Below, one piece after another: positions 17,754 through 25,501 of a DNA stretch of 64,000 nt. This stretch comes from an uncultured Bacteroidales bacterium (lineage in GTDB: Bacteria; Bacteroidota; Bacteroidia; Bacteroidales; Muribaculaceae): positions 1 through 64,000 of the forward strand of contig CADAFP010000002.1 in assembly GCA_902787185.1 (NCBI GenBank). The letters run 5' to 3'. The notes below the pieces were generated by a model. It did not search any database. It was given only the letters and a program-made list of their open reading frames with translations, and was not told the origin of the DNA. Position numbers and translations under genes: made by a program. Position 1 is the stretch's first letter. Each line of letters begins with the position of its first letter.

Positions 17754-17938
17754 CCTTTTACCACGTAATACTATGAAGCAACCACAAAAGTAATCAATTT
17801 TTTCATAAAACCGCCATATTCCATGCTTGAATATTTAAAAACACCATGCCTTTCGCATAAAAAAGCATGAAGTGTTCCAAGAAATTTGTACCCCAAAATT
17901 GTATTGTGGAGTATAAAAGACAAAATATAGAAAAAAAT

Positions 17939-17982
17939 CATTAATTTTGCAACCATAAATCATTAATTTTGCAACCATAAAT
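17939..17982 (+). promoter_or_regulatory. Perfect 22-bp tandem duplication containing the dsbD -7 box
   Basis: The 22-bp unit CATTAATTTTGCAACCATAAAT occurs twice without change (17939-17960 and 17961-17982). Each copy holds TAATTTTG (17942-17949 and 17964-17971), so the -7 element of dsbD is doubled. Start sites would lie 22 bp apart. No clear -33 box at 19-21 bp is visible for either. Confidence 0.65.
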
Positions 17983-17996
17983 AAAACCAAGAGATT

Positions 17997-20034
17997 ATGA
18001 TGAAGAAGATTGCGACATTGCTGACGATGGCTACCGTGGTGCTGATGGCCGCGGCACAGATGGCTAATCCCGTCACCTTTACTTCCCAACTTAAGACTTC
18101 CAACGGTTCCAGCGAGGGCGAGATTGTCTTTACCGGCAAGATTGACAAGGGCTGGCATGTGTATTCGACCAACTTGGGCGATGCGGGTCCCACCGAGGCC
18201 AGCATCACCTTCCACAAGAAAGACGGCGTGGAGCCTGTGGGCAAACTCAAGCCCGTAGGCAAGGAAATCTCGCAATTTGACGAGATGTTCGGCGCCAAGT
18301 TGCGCTTCTTTGAGAACAATGTGCAGTTTGTGCAAAAGGTGAAGTTCACCAAGCCCAACTACGATATCGACTGCGACCTGGAGTATGGCGCCTGCAACGA
18401 CCAGTCGTGCCTGCCGCCGTCGAGCGTGAGCCTGAAGAAGGCCGGCAAGTCGCCCGCTGTTGACGGCGAGGCCGACAAGGATAAGGAGAAAGAAGAGAAG
18501 GAAAAGGCCGAAGCCCAGGCTAAGGCCAAAGCCGACTCGCTGGCCGCTCTGGCTGCCGACAGTGCAGCGGTGAATGCCCCCGTTGACAGCGCAGCACTCG
18601 CCGCGCTCGACCATGACGCCCTGTGGAAGCCCGTGGTAGGCGACATCCAGCGATATGACGGTACCGACGGCGCCAGCGGTGGTCGCTCGCTGTGGTACAT
18701 CTTCCTGCTGGGTCTGCTGGGTGGACTGGTGGCCCTGTTCACGCCCTGCGTGTGGCCCATCATCCCCATGACGGTGAGCTTCTTCCTCAAGCGCGCCAAG
18801 AATGACAAGAAGAAGGGTGTGAAGGACGCCATCACCTACGGCATCTCGATTGTCGTTATCTACCTGTTGCTGGGTCTGATTGTGACCGCTATTTTCGGCC
18901 CCAGTGCGCTGAACGCCCTCTCGACCAACGCGGTGTTCAACATCTTCCTGTGCCTGCTGCTGGTGGTGTTCGCGCTGTCGTTCTTCGGTATGTTCGAAAT
19001 CAAGCTGCCCAGCAAGTGGTCCAACGCTGTTGACAACAAGGCCAGCAACACCAGCGGCCTGCTGTCCATCTTCCTGATGGCCTTCACGCTGGCGCTGGTG
19101 TCGTTCTCGTGCACGGGTCCCATCATCGGGTTCCTGCTGGTGGACTTCGCCACGAGTGGCAACTTCTGGGGTCCCGCCATCGGCATGTTGGGCTTCGCAT
19201 TGGCTCTGGCGCTGCCGTTCACGCTGTTTGCCCTCTTCCCCTCGTGGCTGAAGTCGGCACCCAAGTCGGGCGGCTGGATGAATATCCTCAAGGTGGTGCT
19301 CGGCTTCATCGAGCTGGCCTTTGCCTGCAAGTTCTTCTCGGTGGCCGACCTGGCCTACGGCTGGCACTTGTGCCATCTTCGCGCTGCTGGGCATGTACCT
19401 CATCGGACAGTTCAAATTCCAAAGCGACGTCGTCGAGGGCGAACCCGTGAAACCGATGCCCGTGGTCTGCATCATGGGCGGACTGGTGTCACTCGCCTTC
19501 GCCATCTATATGATACCGGGCCTGTGGGGCGCACCGTGCAAGGCTGTGAGCGCCTTTGCACCGCCCATGAACACCCAGGACTTCAACCTCAACACCAAGG
19601 AGGTGCGCGCCGCCTACACCGACTATGAGCAAGGCATGGCCGCCGCTGCTGCCGCTGGCAAACCCGTATTCCTGGACTTCACCGGCTTTGGCTGCGTGAA
19701 CTGCCGCAAGATGGAGGCTGCCGTGTGGACCGACCCCACCGTTGCCGACAAGCTGAACAAGGACTTTGTGCTCATCTCGCTGTTTGTTGACGACAAGCGG
19801 CCGCTGCCAGAGCCCATCGAGGTGACCGAGGCGACAGGCGAGAAGCGCACGCTGCGCACCATCGGCGACAAGTGGAGTTACCTGCAGCGCTACAAGTTCG
19901 GCAGCAACACGCAGCCGTTCTATGTGTGCGTGGACCCGCAGGGCAACGCCTTGAGCGGCTCGTTCAGCTACAAGGAGGACGTCCCCGCCTTCCTCGACTT
20001 CCTCTCCGCCCCCCTCGCCAAATTCCGAGAGTGA
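17997..20034 (+). pseudogene. dsbD: DsbD-family thiol:disulfide interchange protein, frameshifted
   Basis: Inner-membrane protein that carries electrons from cytosolic thioredoxin to periplasmic TlpA/DsbC-type acceptors. Part 1 (17997-19370) encodes the signal peptide, the N-terminal DsbD domain (to about residue 130), a charged linker and transmembrane helices with CVWP and SCTGP, the two redox cysteines. The frame breaks at about 19366-19372 in the second-last helix region, with an apparent loss of about 10-12 residues. Part 2 (about 19372-20034) resumes with the remaining helices and the C-terminal thioredoxin domain with CVNC. Either a non-triplet deletion has inactivated the gene or the assembly has an error. 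It diverges from the sigma/FecR/SusCD/TlpA block, whose products would be its natural partners. Confidence 0.85.
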
Positions 20035-20094
20035 TATATAAACAGCTATTACCTTCATCCTCTCTCCGCTGAAACTGAAGACTCAAAACAAATA

Positions 20095-20145
20095 AACCGC
20101 CCTGACGGGCGGGAAATTAAACAATTTCCCGTGCGTAGCACGGTT
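20095..20145. repeat. Three-hairpin palindromic element
   Basis: Three perfect hairpins follow each other: CCGCCC/GGGCGG (20097-20112), GGGAAATT/AATTTCCC (20111-20130) and CGTGC/GCACG (20130-20142). The outer AACCG/CGGTT (20095-20099, 20141-20145) can close a cloverleaf. It lies between dsbD and the next gene and resembles a REP-type unit or an RNA stability element. Confidence 0.6.
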
Positions 20146-20177
20146 AAATGATAGGAATAAATTGAGCTTTAAAAGAT

Positions 20178-21464
20178 ATGATTGAAGAGAACGTTAGAGA
20201 GCAGATTATCGCGTTGATGAAGCGCGAAGTGGTTCCTGCCGTGGGCTGTACTGAGCCGATGGCAGTGGCATTGTGCGTGAGCCGCGCCACCGAGGCGCTG
20301 GGTTGCCGTCCCGAGAAAATTACTGCGCTGCTGAGCGCCAACATCCTCAAGAACGCCATGGGCGTGGGCATTCCCGGCACGGGAATGATCGGCCTGCCCA
20401 TCGCTATCGCCCTGGGCGCCCTCATCGGCAAGAGCGAGTACCAGCTTGAGGTGCTCAAGGATGTGTGCCCCGAAGCCATCGAGCAGGGCAAACAATATAT
20501 CGACGAGGGACGTATCGACATCCACCTCAAGCAGGGCGAATGCGACAAGCTGTACGTCGAGGTGCTGTGCGAGGGCGGCGGTCACCATTCGACAGCCATC
20601 ATCAGCGGCAGCCACACCCATTTTGTGCGAGTCACCCTCGATGAAGAAGTGCTGCTCGATGACCAAACCGGGCACTGCAGCGACGGTAATGAGGGCGACA
20701 TCGAACTCAACCTGCGCCTGGTCTATGACTTTGCCATGCAAGCCCCGCTCGACGAGATCAGGTTCATCCTCTCCACACGCGACTACAACCTCAAGGCCGC
20801 CCAGGAATCCATCAAGGGCAACTACGGCCACTGCCTGGGCAAGACGATGGACAGGCCGCTGAGTCACGGCATCTTCGGCAACACCATCTTCTCGCGTATC
20901 CTGTCCAAGACCGCGCTGGCGACCGACGCCCGCATGGGCGGCGCGCTCATTCCCGTGATGAGCAACAGCGGGTCGGGCAACCAGGGCATCTGCGCCACCA
21001 ACCCCGTGGCCGTCTATGCGATGGAGAACGAGAATACCGAGGAGGAACTGATACGTGCCCTCACGTTGAGCCACCTGACCGCCATCTACATCAAGCAGAG
21101 CCTGGGCAAGTTGAGCGCCCTGTGCGGCTGCGTGGTGGCCTCCATCGGCAGCTCGTGCGGCATCACCTACCTGATGGGCGGCGACTACAACCGCATCTGC
21201 CACGCGGTGAAGAATATGATTGCCAACCTCACGGGCATGATCTGTGACGGCGCTAAGCCCAGCTGCGCGCTGAAGATTGCCTCGGGCGTTTCCACGGCCC
21301 TGCTCAGCGCCGTACTCGCCATCGAGGGCCGCCACGTCACCAGCGCCGAGGGCATCATCGACGACGACGTGGACCGCAGCATCCGCAACCTTACCGTCAT
21401 CGGTGCCGACGCCATGTGCGCCACCGACCAGATGGTGCTCGACATCATGACCGGCAAACGCTAA
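20178..21464 (+). CDS. L-cysteine desulfidase / serine dehydratase alpha-like (UPF0597)
   Basis: Member of the UPF0597/CyuA family, whose characterised members degrade L-cysteine to pyruvate, ammonia and sulfide with an Fe-S cluster. The N-terminal signature AVGCTEPMAVAL (residues about 22-33) and conserved cysteines in SGSGNQGICATNP, GCVVASIGSSCGI and CDGAKPSCALK are visible. The last resembles the SDH-alpha cluster ligands. The 428-residue length fits. It lies 143 bp after dsbD on the same strand; a role in sulfur or thiol balance next to the redox block is suggestive only. Confidence 0.88.
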   Translation: MIEENVREQIIALMKREVVPAVGCTEPMAVALCVSRATEALGCRPEKITALLSANILKNAMGVGIPGTGMIGLPIAIALGALIGKSEYQLEVLKDVCPEAIEQGKQYIDEGRIDIHLKQGECDKLYVEVLCEGGGHHSTAIISGSHTHFVRVTLDEEVLLDDQTGHCSDGNEGDIELNLRLVYDFAMQAPLDEIRFILSTRDYNLKAAQESIKGNYGHCLGKTMDRPLSHGIFGNTIFSRILSKTALATDARMGGALIPVMSNSGSGNQGICATNPVAVYAMENENTEEELIRALTLSHLTAIYIKQSLGKLSALCGCVVASIGSSCGITYLMGGDYNRICHAVKNMIANLTGMICDGAKPSCALKIASGVSTALLSAVLAIEGRHVTSAEGIIDDDVDRSIRNLTVIGADAMCATDQMVLDIMTGKR

Positions 21465-21490
21465 ACCTATAGCACCAAGGGAAAGGAAAA

Positions 21491-21523
21491 GGGCTTCCGC
21501 TGCAGTCACTGCTGGAGAAGCCC
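21491..21523 (+). terminator. Hairpin after the desulfidase gene
   Basis: Imperfect GC-rich stem (GGGCTTC...GAAGCCC, 21491-21497 with 21517-21523). No T run follows, so it may stabilise the mRNA end rather than terminate. Confidence 0.4.
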
Positions 21524-21581
21524 ATTAACTATTGTATTCATAATAAATATTCGGTATTAGACCTTCTATTTGGTGTAAGTG

Positions 21582-21608
21582 CCGTCCCGCTTGCAACGGG
21601 ACGGTTTT
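21582..21608 (+). terminator. Intrinsic terminator
   Basis: Perfect 8-bp stem CCGTCCCG/CGGGACGG (21582-21589, 21597-21604) with a 7-nt loop and a TTTT tail. It likely ends the plus-strand desulfidase transcript before the antisense-oriented RNA gene. Confidence 0.75.
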
Positions 21609-21699
21609 CACTTTCTATGCGATTTATTCATTCCACTCATCCTGATGCGAAGCCAACAACGCCCCAAGACGTTTTTTTACAGCGGAAGAAGCGAAATTG

Positions 21700-21897
21700 G
21701 CTTAAATACAAAAAGAAAAAGCGCAGACTTCCGCCATACGCTCTCAGGCTCACCACAAGCCGCAAAACTCTATAGGGACACATCTGCGCGGGTATTTCAC
21801 GCATCCAATGAGTTCTGCTTTGTGCTCGCACTTTTCGAGGTGGTGATTCGAGAGCGATTGAGCAAAATTTCCAAATGTCTTGTATCTTTAAGGGACA
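21700..21897 (-). ncRNA. ssrS: Candidate 6S RNA
   Basis: A TATCTTTG -7 box on the minus strand (21910-21903) predicts a start near 21897. The following about 198 nt fold into one long rod. Paired blocks are 21701-21709 with 21882-21892 (closing stem), 21725-21728 with 21877-21880, 21739-21745 with 21850-21856 (7 bp), 21750-21756 with 21840-21846 (7 bp), 21754-21760 with 21817-21824 (one bulge) and 21766-21770 with 21810-21814. An asymmetric central bubble (21857-21876 opposite 21729-21738) separates the closing and terminal stems. Rod shape, central bubble and length match 6S RNA, which mimics an open promoter and binds RNA polymerase. No long ORF with codon character is present. Primary sequence identity to known 6S RNAs cannot be tested here. 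Confidence 0.65.
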
Positions 21898-21902
21898 CGC
21901 TG

Positions 21903-21910
21903 CAAAGATA
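21903..21910 (-). promoter_or_regulatory. -7 element of the candidate 6S RNA
   Basis: TATCTTTG on the minus strand, 6 nt before the predicted RNA start. This is an exact match to TAnnTTTG. Confidence 0.55.
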
Positions 21911-22051
21911 CTCATTTAAATTGGAACAGAGATAACAAAAACGTTAAAAAAACGCCCTTTATCTTGAATATTGCACATAAATTCGCAATTATTCTGCAGG
22001 ACATTGGGATTACCGTATTTGGTGTGAAAACCAAAAAAATAGTTAAATCTG

Positions 22052-22081
22052 TTGATTGGCATAAAATAATGTGTAAATTTG
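22052..22081 (+). promoter_or_regulatory. Promoter of the LRR-dockerin gene
   Basis: TTG at 22052-22054 and TAAATTTG at 22074-22081, 19 bp apart, with an ATG 50 bp downstream. Confidence 0.55.
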
Positions 22082-22131
22082 CGGGTTCAAAAGACCGAAA
22101 TTAACATCAACACAATCAAAAGAGATACAAA

Positions 22132-24276
22132 ATGCGCAAATTGTTTTCCTTACTGGTGCTGACCGCTGTCACTGCCCTTGCCTGCCAAGCGCTGACGGTA
22201 AACATCACGCCAGGTAAACTCGCACAGGTCATTGACGATGACGTTGAAATTACCGAACTGGTAATCAGCGGCTCGATGGATGCCCGGGATTTCCTTTTCA
22301 TTACCGAGAATCTCAACCATCTGACCGTGCTTGACTTGAGCCAAGTCACCATCGTCCCCTACAACAAAAGTGTTCCCGTTTACGGCACCTACATCGACTA
22401 TCTGGGCAATGAGATTCCCCGTACGGCCTTCTTTGGCAAGCCGCTGACGTCGGTCATCCTGCCTGCCGGCATCGAGGGCATTGGTTATGCCGCATTTGCA
22501 GGTTGTGACCAGTTGCAGAGCATTGAGTTGCCCGCCTCGGTCACCTACCTCGAGGACTATGCCTTTGCAGGTTCGGGCCTGACGAGCATCGAGCTGCCCT
22601 CTACCGTTTACTCGATGGGCGACGGTGTGTTCTCACGCTGCAACGCCTTGACGCAAGCCAACGTGAATTCAACTGAGATTGGCCGATTTGCCTTCCTGGG
22701 CGACACCGCCTTGAATGCGCTGACCATCGGCAACAACGTGAGAGCGATCAAAGAGGGCGCCTTCAACGGCTGTACCGCATTGACCACCATCAGATTTGCC
22801 GCCAAGAGTCAGTTGTCACGCATCGGCGACGAGGCCTTTATCAACTCTGGTCTTAGGGACATCAACATCAAGCATATAGCCGTGAACAGCATCGGCGATT
22901 GGGCATTGTCACAGACACGCCTGATGAGCATCGCGCTGACCGACGGCATGACCCACCTGGGTGACGGTGCACTGGCCCATAACCCCTACCTGACCCACGT
23001 GGAGCTGCCCGATTTAGGCACGGTTTCCACCACCAGCAGCAAATGGGACACCAACTCCACCGGCAGCCCCACGGGTGACAACACCGGTGTGATTTCTCCC
23101 AAGAGGGCTTCCGCCCGCATCAAGCCCACGCTGGAGGTCATTGGCGCTTATGCCTTTGCCGACGACAGCCTGCTCAATGTGAGCCACCTGCTCAAGAACG
23201 GTGTCCAGACCATCGAGCCTTACGCCTTCTATAACAACAGCCTGGAGATGGACACGGTGTTCCTGCCCTCGTCCATCGTCTTCCTGGGTGACTCGGCAAT
23301 GGCCGGTATGACGGGAATGCGAGTGCTCCACACCGCTGCCGAGGATGTGCCCGAGCTGGGCGTTGGCGTATGGGCCGGCGTGGACCAGCCGTCAATCCCC
23401 CTGATCACCCCCAACGACGAAGCAACTGCCCTGTACAAAGAAGCAGACCAATGGATGAACTTCTTCTTTGCTCCCGACTTCATCCTGGGTGATGTGAACG
23501 ATGACGGCTTTGTGAACATTGCCGACGTGACCACCCTCATCGACTACATCCTGGATCCCACAACGCCCGTGAACCTGCTGGCCAGTGACGTTGACCAGGA
23601 TGGCCAGATCGGTATCTCGGACGTGACGGCAATCATCGATATGATTCTCGGCAACAGCAATCACATGTCGCTGATGGATATCAAGAACGAGATTGAGAGG
23701 CTGTTTGTCAAGACCAGCGACGCACTCACCGTTGAGTCCACCACTGTGAATGCCGACATGACCCGCACCATCGATATTGCCCTCAACAACGATGAGAACA
23801 GCTACCATGCCATGCAGTGTGAGCTGGTACTGCCCCGCGGCATGCAACTCACCGCTGTCGAGCCGGTGGACCGTGGCAAGGACCACACCTCCTACACGAT
23901 TAAGCATGACGTGGAAGAGAACGTTTACACGCTGATGAACGTGTCGATGAACAACCATCTCTATGCCGGCAACGAAGGCAAGGTGCTGCGCCTGACCCTC
24001 ACCGTCACCGACGAGTTTGACGCCGCCAGCGCCGAGATGCAGCTCACCAACGTCATGTTTGTTGACACCAACAACCGTATCCACCATGCCGCCGACGTGA
24101 TGTCCAAGTTCAACGAGAACACGGCAGTTGAGAAGGTGATCGCCGACAAGCAGATCGAGAAGGTGACCTACGTCAACATCGCCGGTCTGCAGAGCGAGAA
24201 GCCCTTCGACGGTATGAACATCGTGGTAACCACCTATACCGACGGCACCACCTCGACCACCAAGGTCGTCAAGTAA
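22132..24276 (+). CDS. BspA-type LRR surface protein with dockerin and T9SS-like tail
   Basis: A 714-residue exported protein. A signal peptide (1-20) is followed by LRR_5/BspA-type leucine-rich repeats (about 60-440; recurring IELPxS, AFxGC and YAFAG units), which mediate adhesion in related Bacteroidales. A dockerin-type region with two calcium-loop repeats (GDVNDDGFVNIADV and DVDQDGQIGISDV) sits at about 445-505, then a cohesin-like or beta-sandwich region (about 530-650). The last about 50 residues (VTYVNIAGLQ...TTYTDGTTSTTKVVK) match the tail of the 4382 product. So dockerin repeats are internal here, unlike the C-terminal ones in the proteases. Adhesion or matrix role is inferred. Confidence 0.85.
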   Translation: MRKLFSLLVLTAVTALACQALTVNITPGKLAQVIDDDVEITELVISGSMDARDFLFITENLNHLTVLDLSQVTIVPYNKSVPVYGTYIDYLGNEIPRTAFFGKPLTSVILPAGIEGIGYAAFAGCDQLQSIELPASVTYLEDYAFAGSGLTSIELPSTVYSMGDGVFSRCNALTQANVNSTEIGRFAFLGDTALNALTIGNNVRAIKEGAFNGCTALTTIRFAAKSQLSRIGDEAFINSGLRDINIKHIAVNSIGDWALSQTRLMSIALTDGMTHLGDGALAHNPYLTHVELPDLGTVSTTSSKWDTNSTGSPTGDNTGVISPKRASARIKPTLEVIGAYAFADDSLLNVSHLLKNGVQTIEPYAFYNNSLEMDTVFLPSSIVFLGDSAMAGMTGMRVLHTAAEDVPELGVGVWAGVDQPSIPLITPNDEATALYKEADQWMNFFFAPDFILGDVNDDGFVNIADVTTLIDYILDPTTPVNLLASDVDQDGQIGISDVTAIIDMILGNSNHMSLMDIKNEIERLFVKTSDALTVESTTVNADMTRTIDIALNNDENSYHAMQCELVLPRGMQLTAVEPVDRGKDHTSYTIKHDVEENVYTLMNVSMNNHLYAGNEGKVLRLTLTVTDEFDAASAEMQLTNVMFVDTNNRIHHAADVMSKFNENTAVEKVIADKQIEKVTYVNIAGLQSEKPFDGMNIVVTTYTDGTTSTTKVVK

Positions 24277-24310
24277 CGAGAAATCGTTGACACAACGCCA
24301 TAAACTAACG

Positions 24311-24349
24311 GGCACCGCCATCCCACTCGATGACGGTGCCTGATTTTTT
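24311..24349 (+). terminator. Intrinsic terminator
   Basis: Stem GGCACCG/CGGTGCC (24311-24317, 24334-24340) followed by a T6 run. It ends the LRR-dockerin transcript. Confidence 0.8.
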
Positions 24350-24404
24350 CCACTTTTTCCATGTGCACAGGGGGGACGGATAGAACGGATGATAGGGAGG
24401 TGAT

Positions 24405-24444
24405 GGAGATGACGGATTATACGGAGATGACGGATTATACGGAG
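24405..24444. repeat. 18-bp direct repeat
   Basis: The unit GGAGATGACGGATTATAC occurs twice in tandem without change (24405-24422, 24423-24440) plus GGAG of a third. It lies between the convergent LRR and AlgJ-like genes. The preceding bases (ACGGATAGAACGGATGATAGGGAGG) are a decayed version of the same theme. Confidence 0.75.
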
Positions 24445-24475
24445 GGGTGTTGCACCTAACGGGTAGCGGGCAGCA

Positions 24476-25498
24476 CTATTTGAATTGTTGAATCCTGTTG
24501 TAGAGCTCGTCGGCGACGACCTTGGCGGCCTTGTAGGACCAGTGGGTGTCGTTGTAGAGGTAAACGTCTTTCTCGCCACGGTCCACAAGGGGCTGCAGGT
24601 AAAATTTGGCCAGGATAATGTGGGGATCGTGGTTGAACAAACGGTCTATCTCCTCGTTGACAGTCTTCTCGGGATAGGGATTGTCGACGATATAGCGCTG
24701 ATAGAGGTCATACTTGTCGGTAGCCACCAGCAGGAGGAGCGTGATGTGCTTCTCGTTGGCCTTCTCCTGCAGGGAACGGTAGGTTGCCTGGATGGTGGGG
24801 ATGTCGTTCAAGTTCAAGGAAGTGCCTTTGATGTCGTTGGCATAGAAATAGAGTTCACTGGGATTGTCGCTGGTGAAGAAGTCCCTGCTAAGTTTCCTCT
24901 TGAGAATGGGAGGCGTCATCAGTCCGGAATGATAGACGATGAAATCCCTGGCACGGTTCAGAGACCACTCGTTGGCACTGCCCAGAATCATCTTTTTCTT
25001 CACCTTGGTCTCAGATTCCAGCTGGCGTGACGGGCGAAATACCGACATGAAGCCGTTAAACTCACGCTCCACGCTCTCGACAATCAGCACCGAGGTGTTG
25101 GTGGAATCGATGATGCCCAAATCCATCATCTCGTAGGCATAGGTCACCGGGCTGTAATACAGGTAACGGCCGACGTTCACCACCTTGAGGCCATGCTGCC
25201 CCAAGTAGTTCTGATAGCCGTCCCTGCCACGCTCCGAGAAAGAGTCGCCGATGGTCACCACGTCACCCTTGGACGCTTTGAGTTCCTGCACCGAGAATAC
25301 GGTGGTGAACAAGTCCTGCTGAATGAAGTTTTTCTCCAACCGCTCATCATACTCATGGCCAAAGGGGATAATCGCCAACCGCCCGATGTCGCCGGTCACC
25401 TCGGGACAGACAATCAGGGTGAAATAGCACACTCCCAGCACGGCGACAAGCCATACGGGCAAGAGGGTGTAAGATATTTTTTTCAGGAATTTTTTCAT
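24476..25498 (-). CDS. AlgJ/AlgX-like (DHHW/SGNH) acetyltransferase partner
   Basis: Exported SGNH-type protein of the kind paired with MBOAT O-acyltransferases in polysaccharide modification. A single N-terminal transmembrane anchor spans about residues 12-32. The catalytic-type serine lies in IGDSFSERG (about 101-109) and the DTHWSYKAA motif near residue 317 supplies the Asp-His pair. It starts 3 bp after the stop of the MBOAT gene on the same strand, so the two are translationally linked. The polymer that is acetylated is unknown; the GT2 gene nearby hints at surface glycan work (inference). Confidence 0.82.
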   Translation of the reverse strand: MKKFLKKISYTLLPVWLVAVLGVCYFTLIVCPEVTGDIGRLAIIPFGHEYDERLEKNFIQQDLFTTVFSVQELKASKGDVVTIGDSFSERGRDGYQNYLGQHGLKVVNVGRYLYYSPVTYAYEMMDLGIIDSTNTSVLIVESVEREFNGFMSVFRPSRQLESETKVKKKMILGSANEWSLNRARDFIVYHSGLMTPPILKRKLSRDFFTSDNPSELYFYANDIKGTSLNLNDIPTIQATYRSLQEKANEKHITLLLLVATDKYDLYQRYIVDNPYPEKTVNEEIDRLFNHDPHIILAKFYLQPLVDRGEKDVYLYNDTHWSYKAAKVVADELYNRIQQFK

Positions 25499-25501
25499 CG
25501 C

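Noticed and set aside
17835..19505. Long minus-strand open frame (556 codons) opposite dsbD
   Set aside because: It is the antisense shadow of a GC-rich coding region; its translation is low-complexity Gln/Arg/Glu/Gly with no domain, while the plus strand encodes clear DsbD.
21579..21935. Plus-strand ORF of 118 codons
   Set aside because: Begins inside a terminator hairpin and covers the candidate 6S RNA; no protein-like character.
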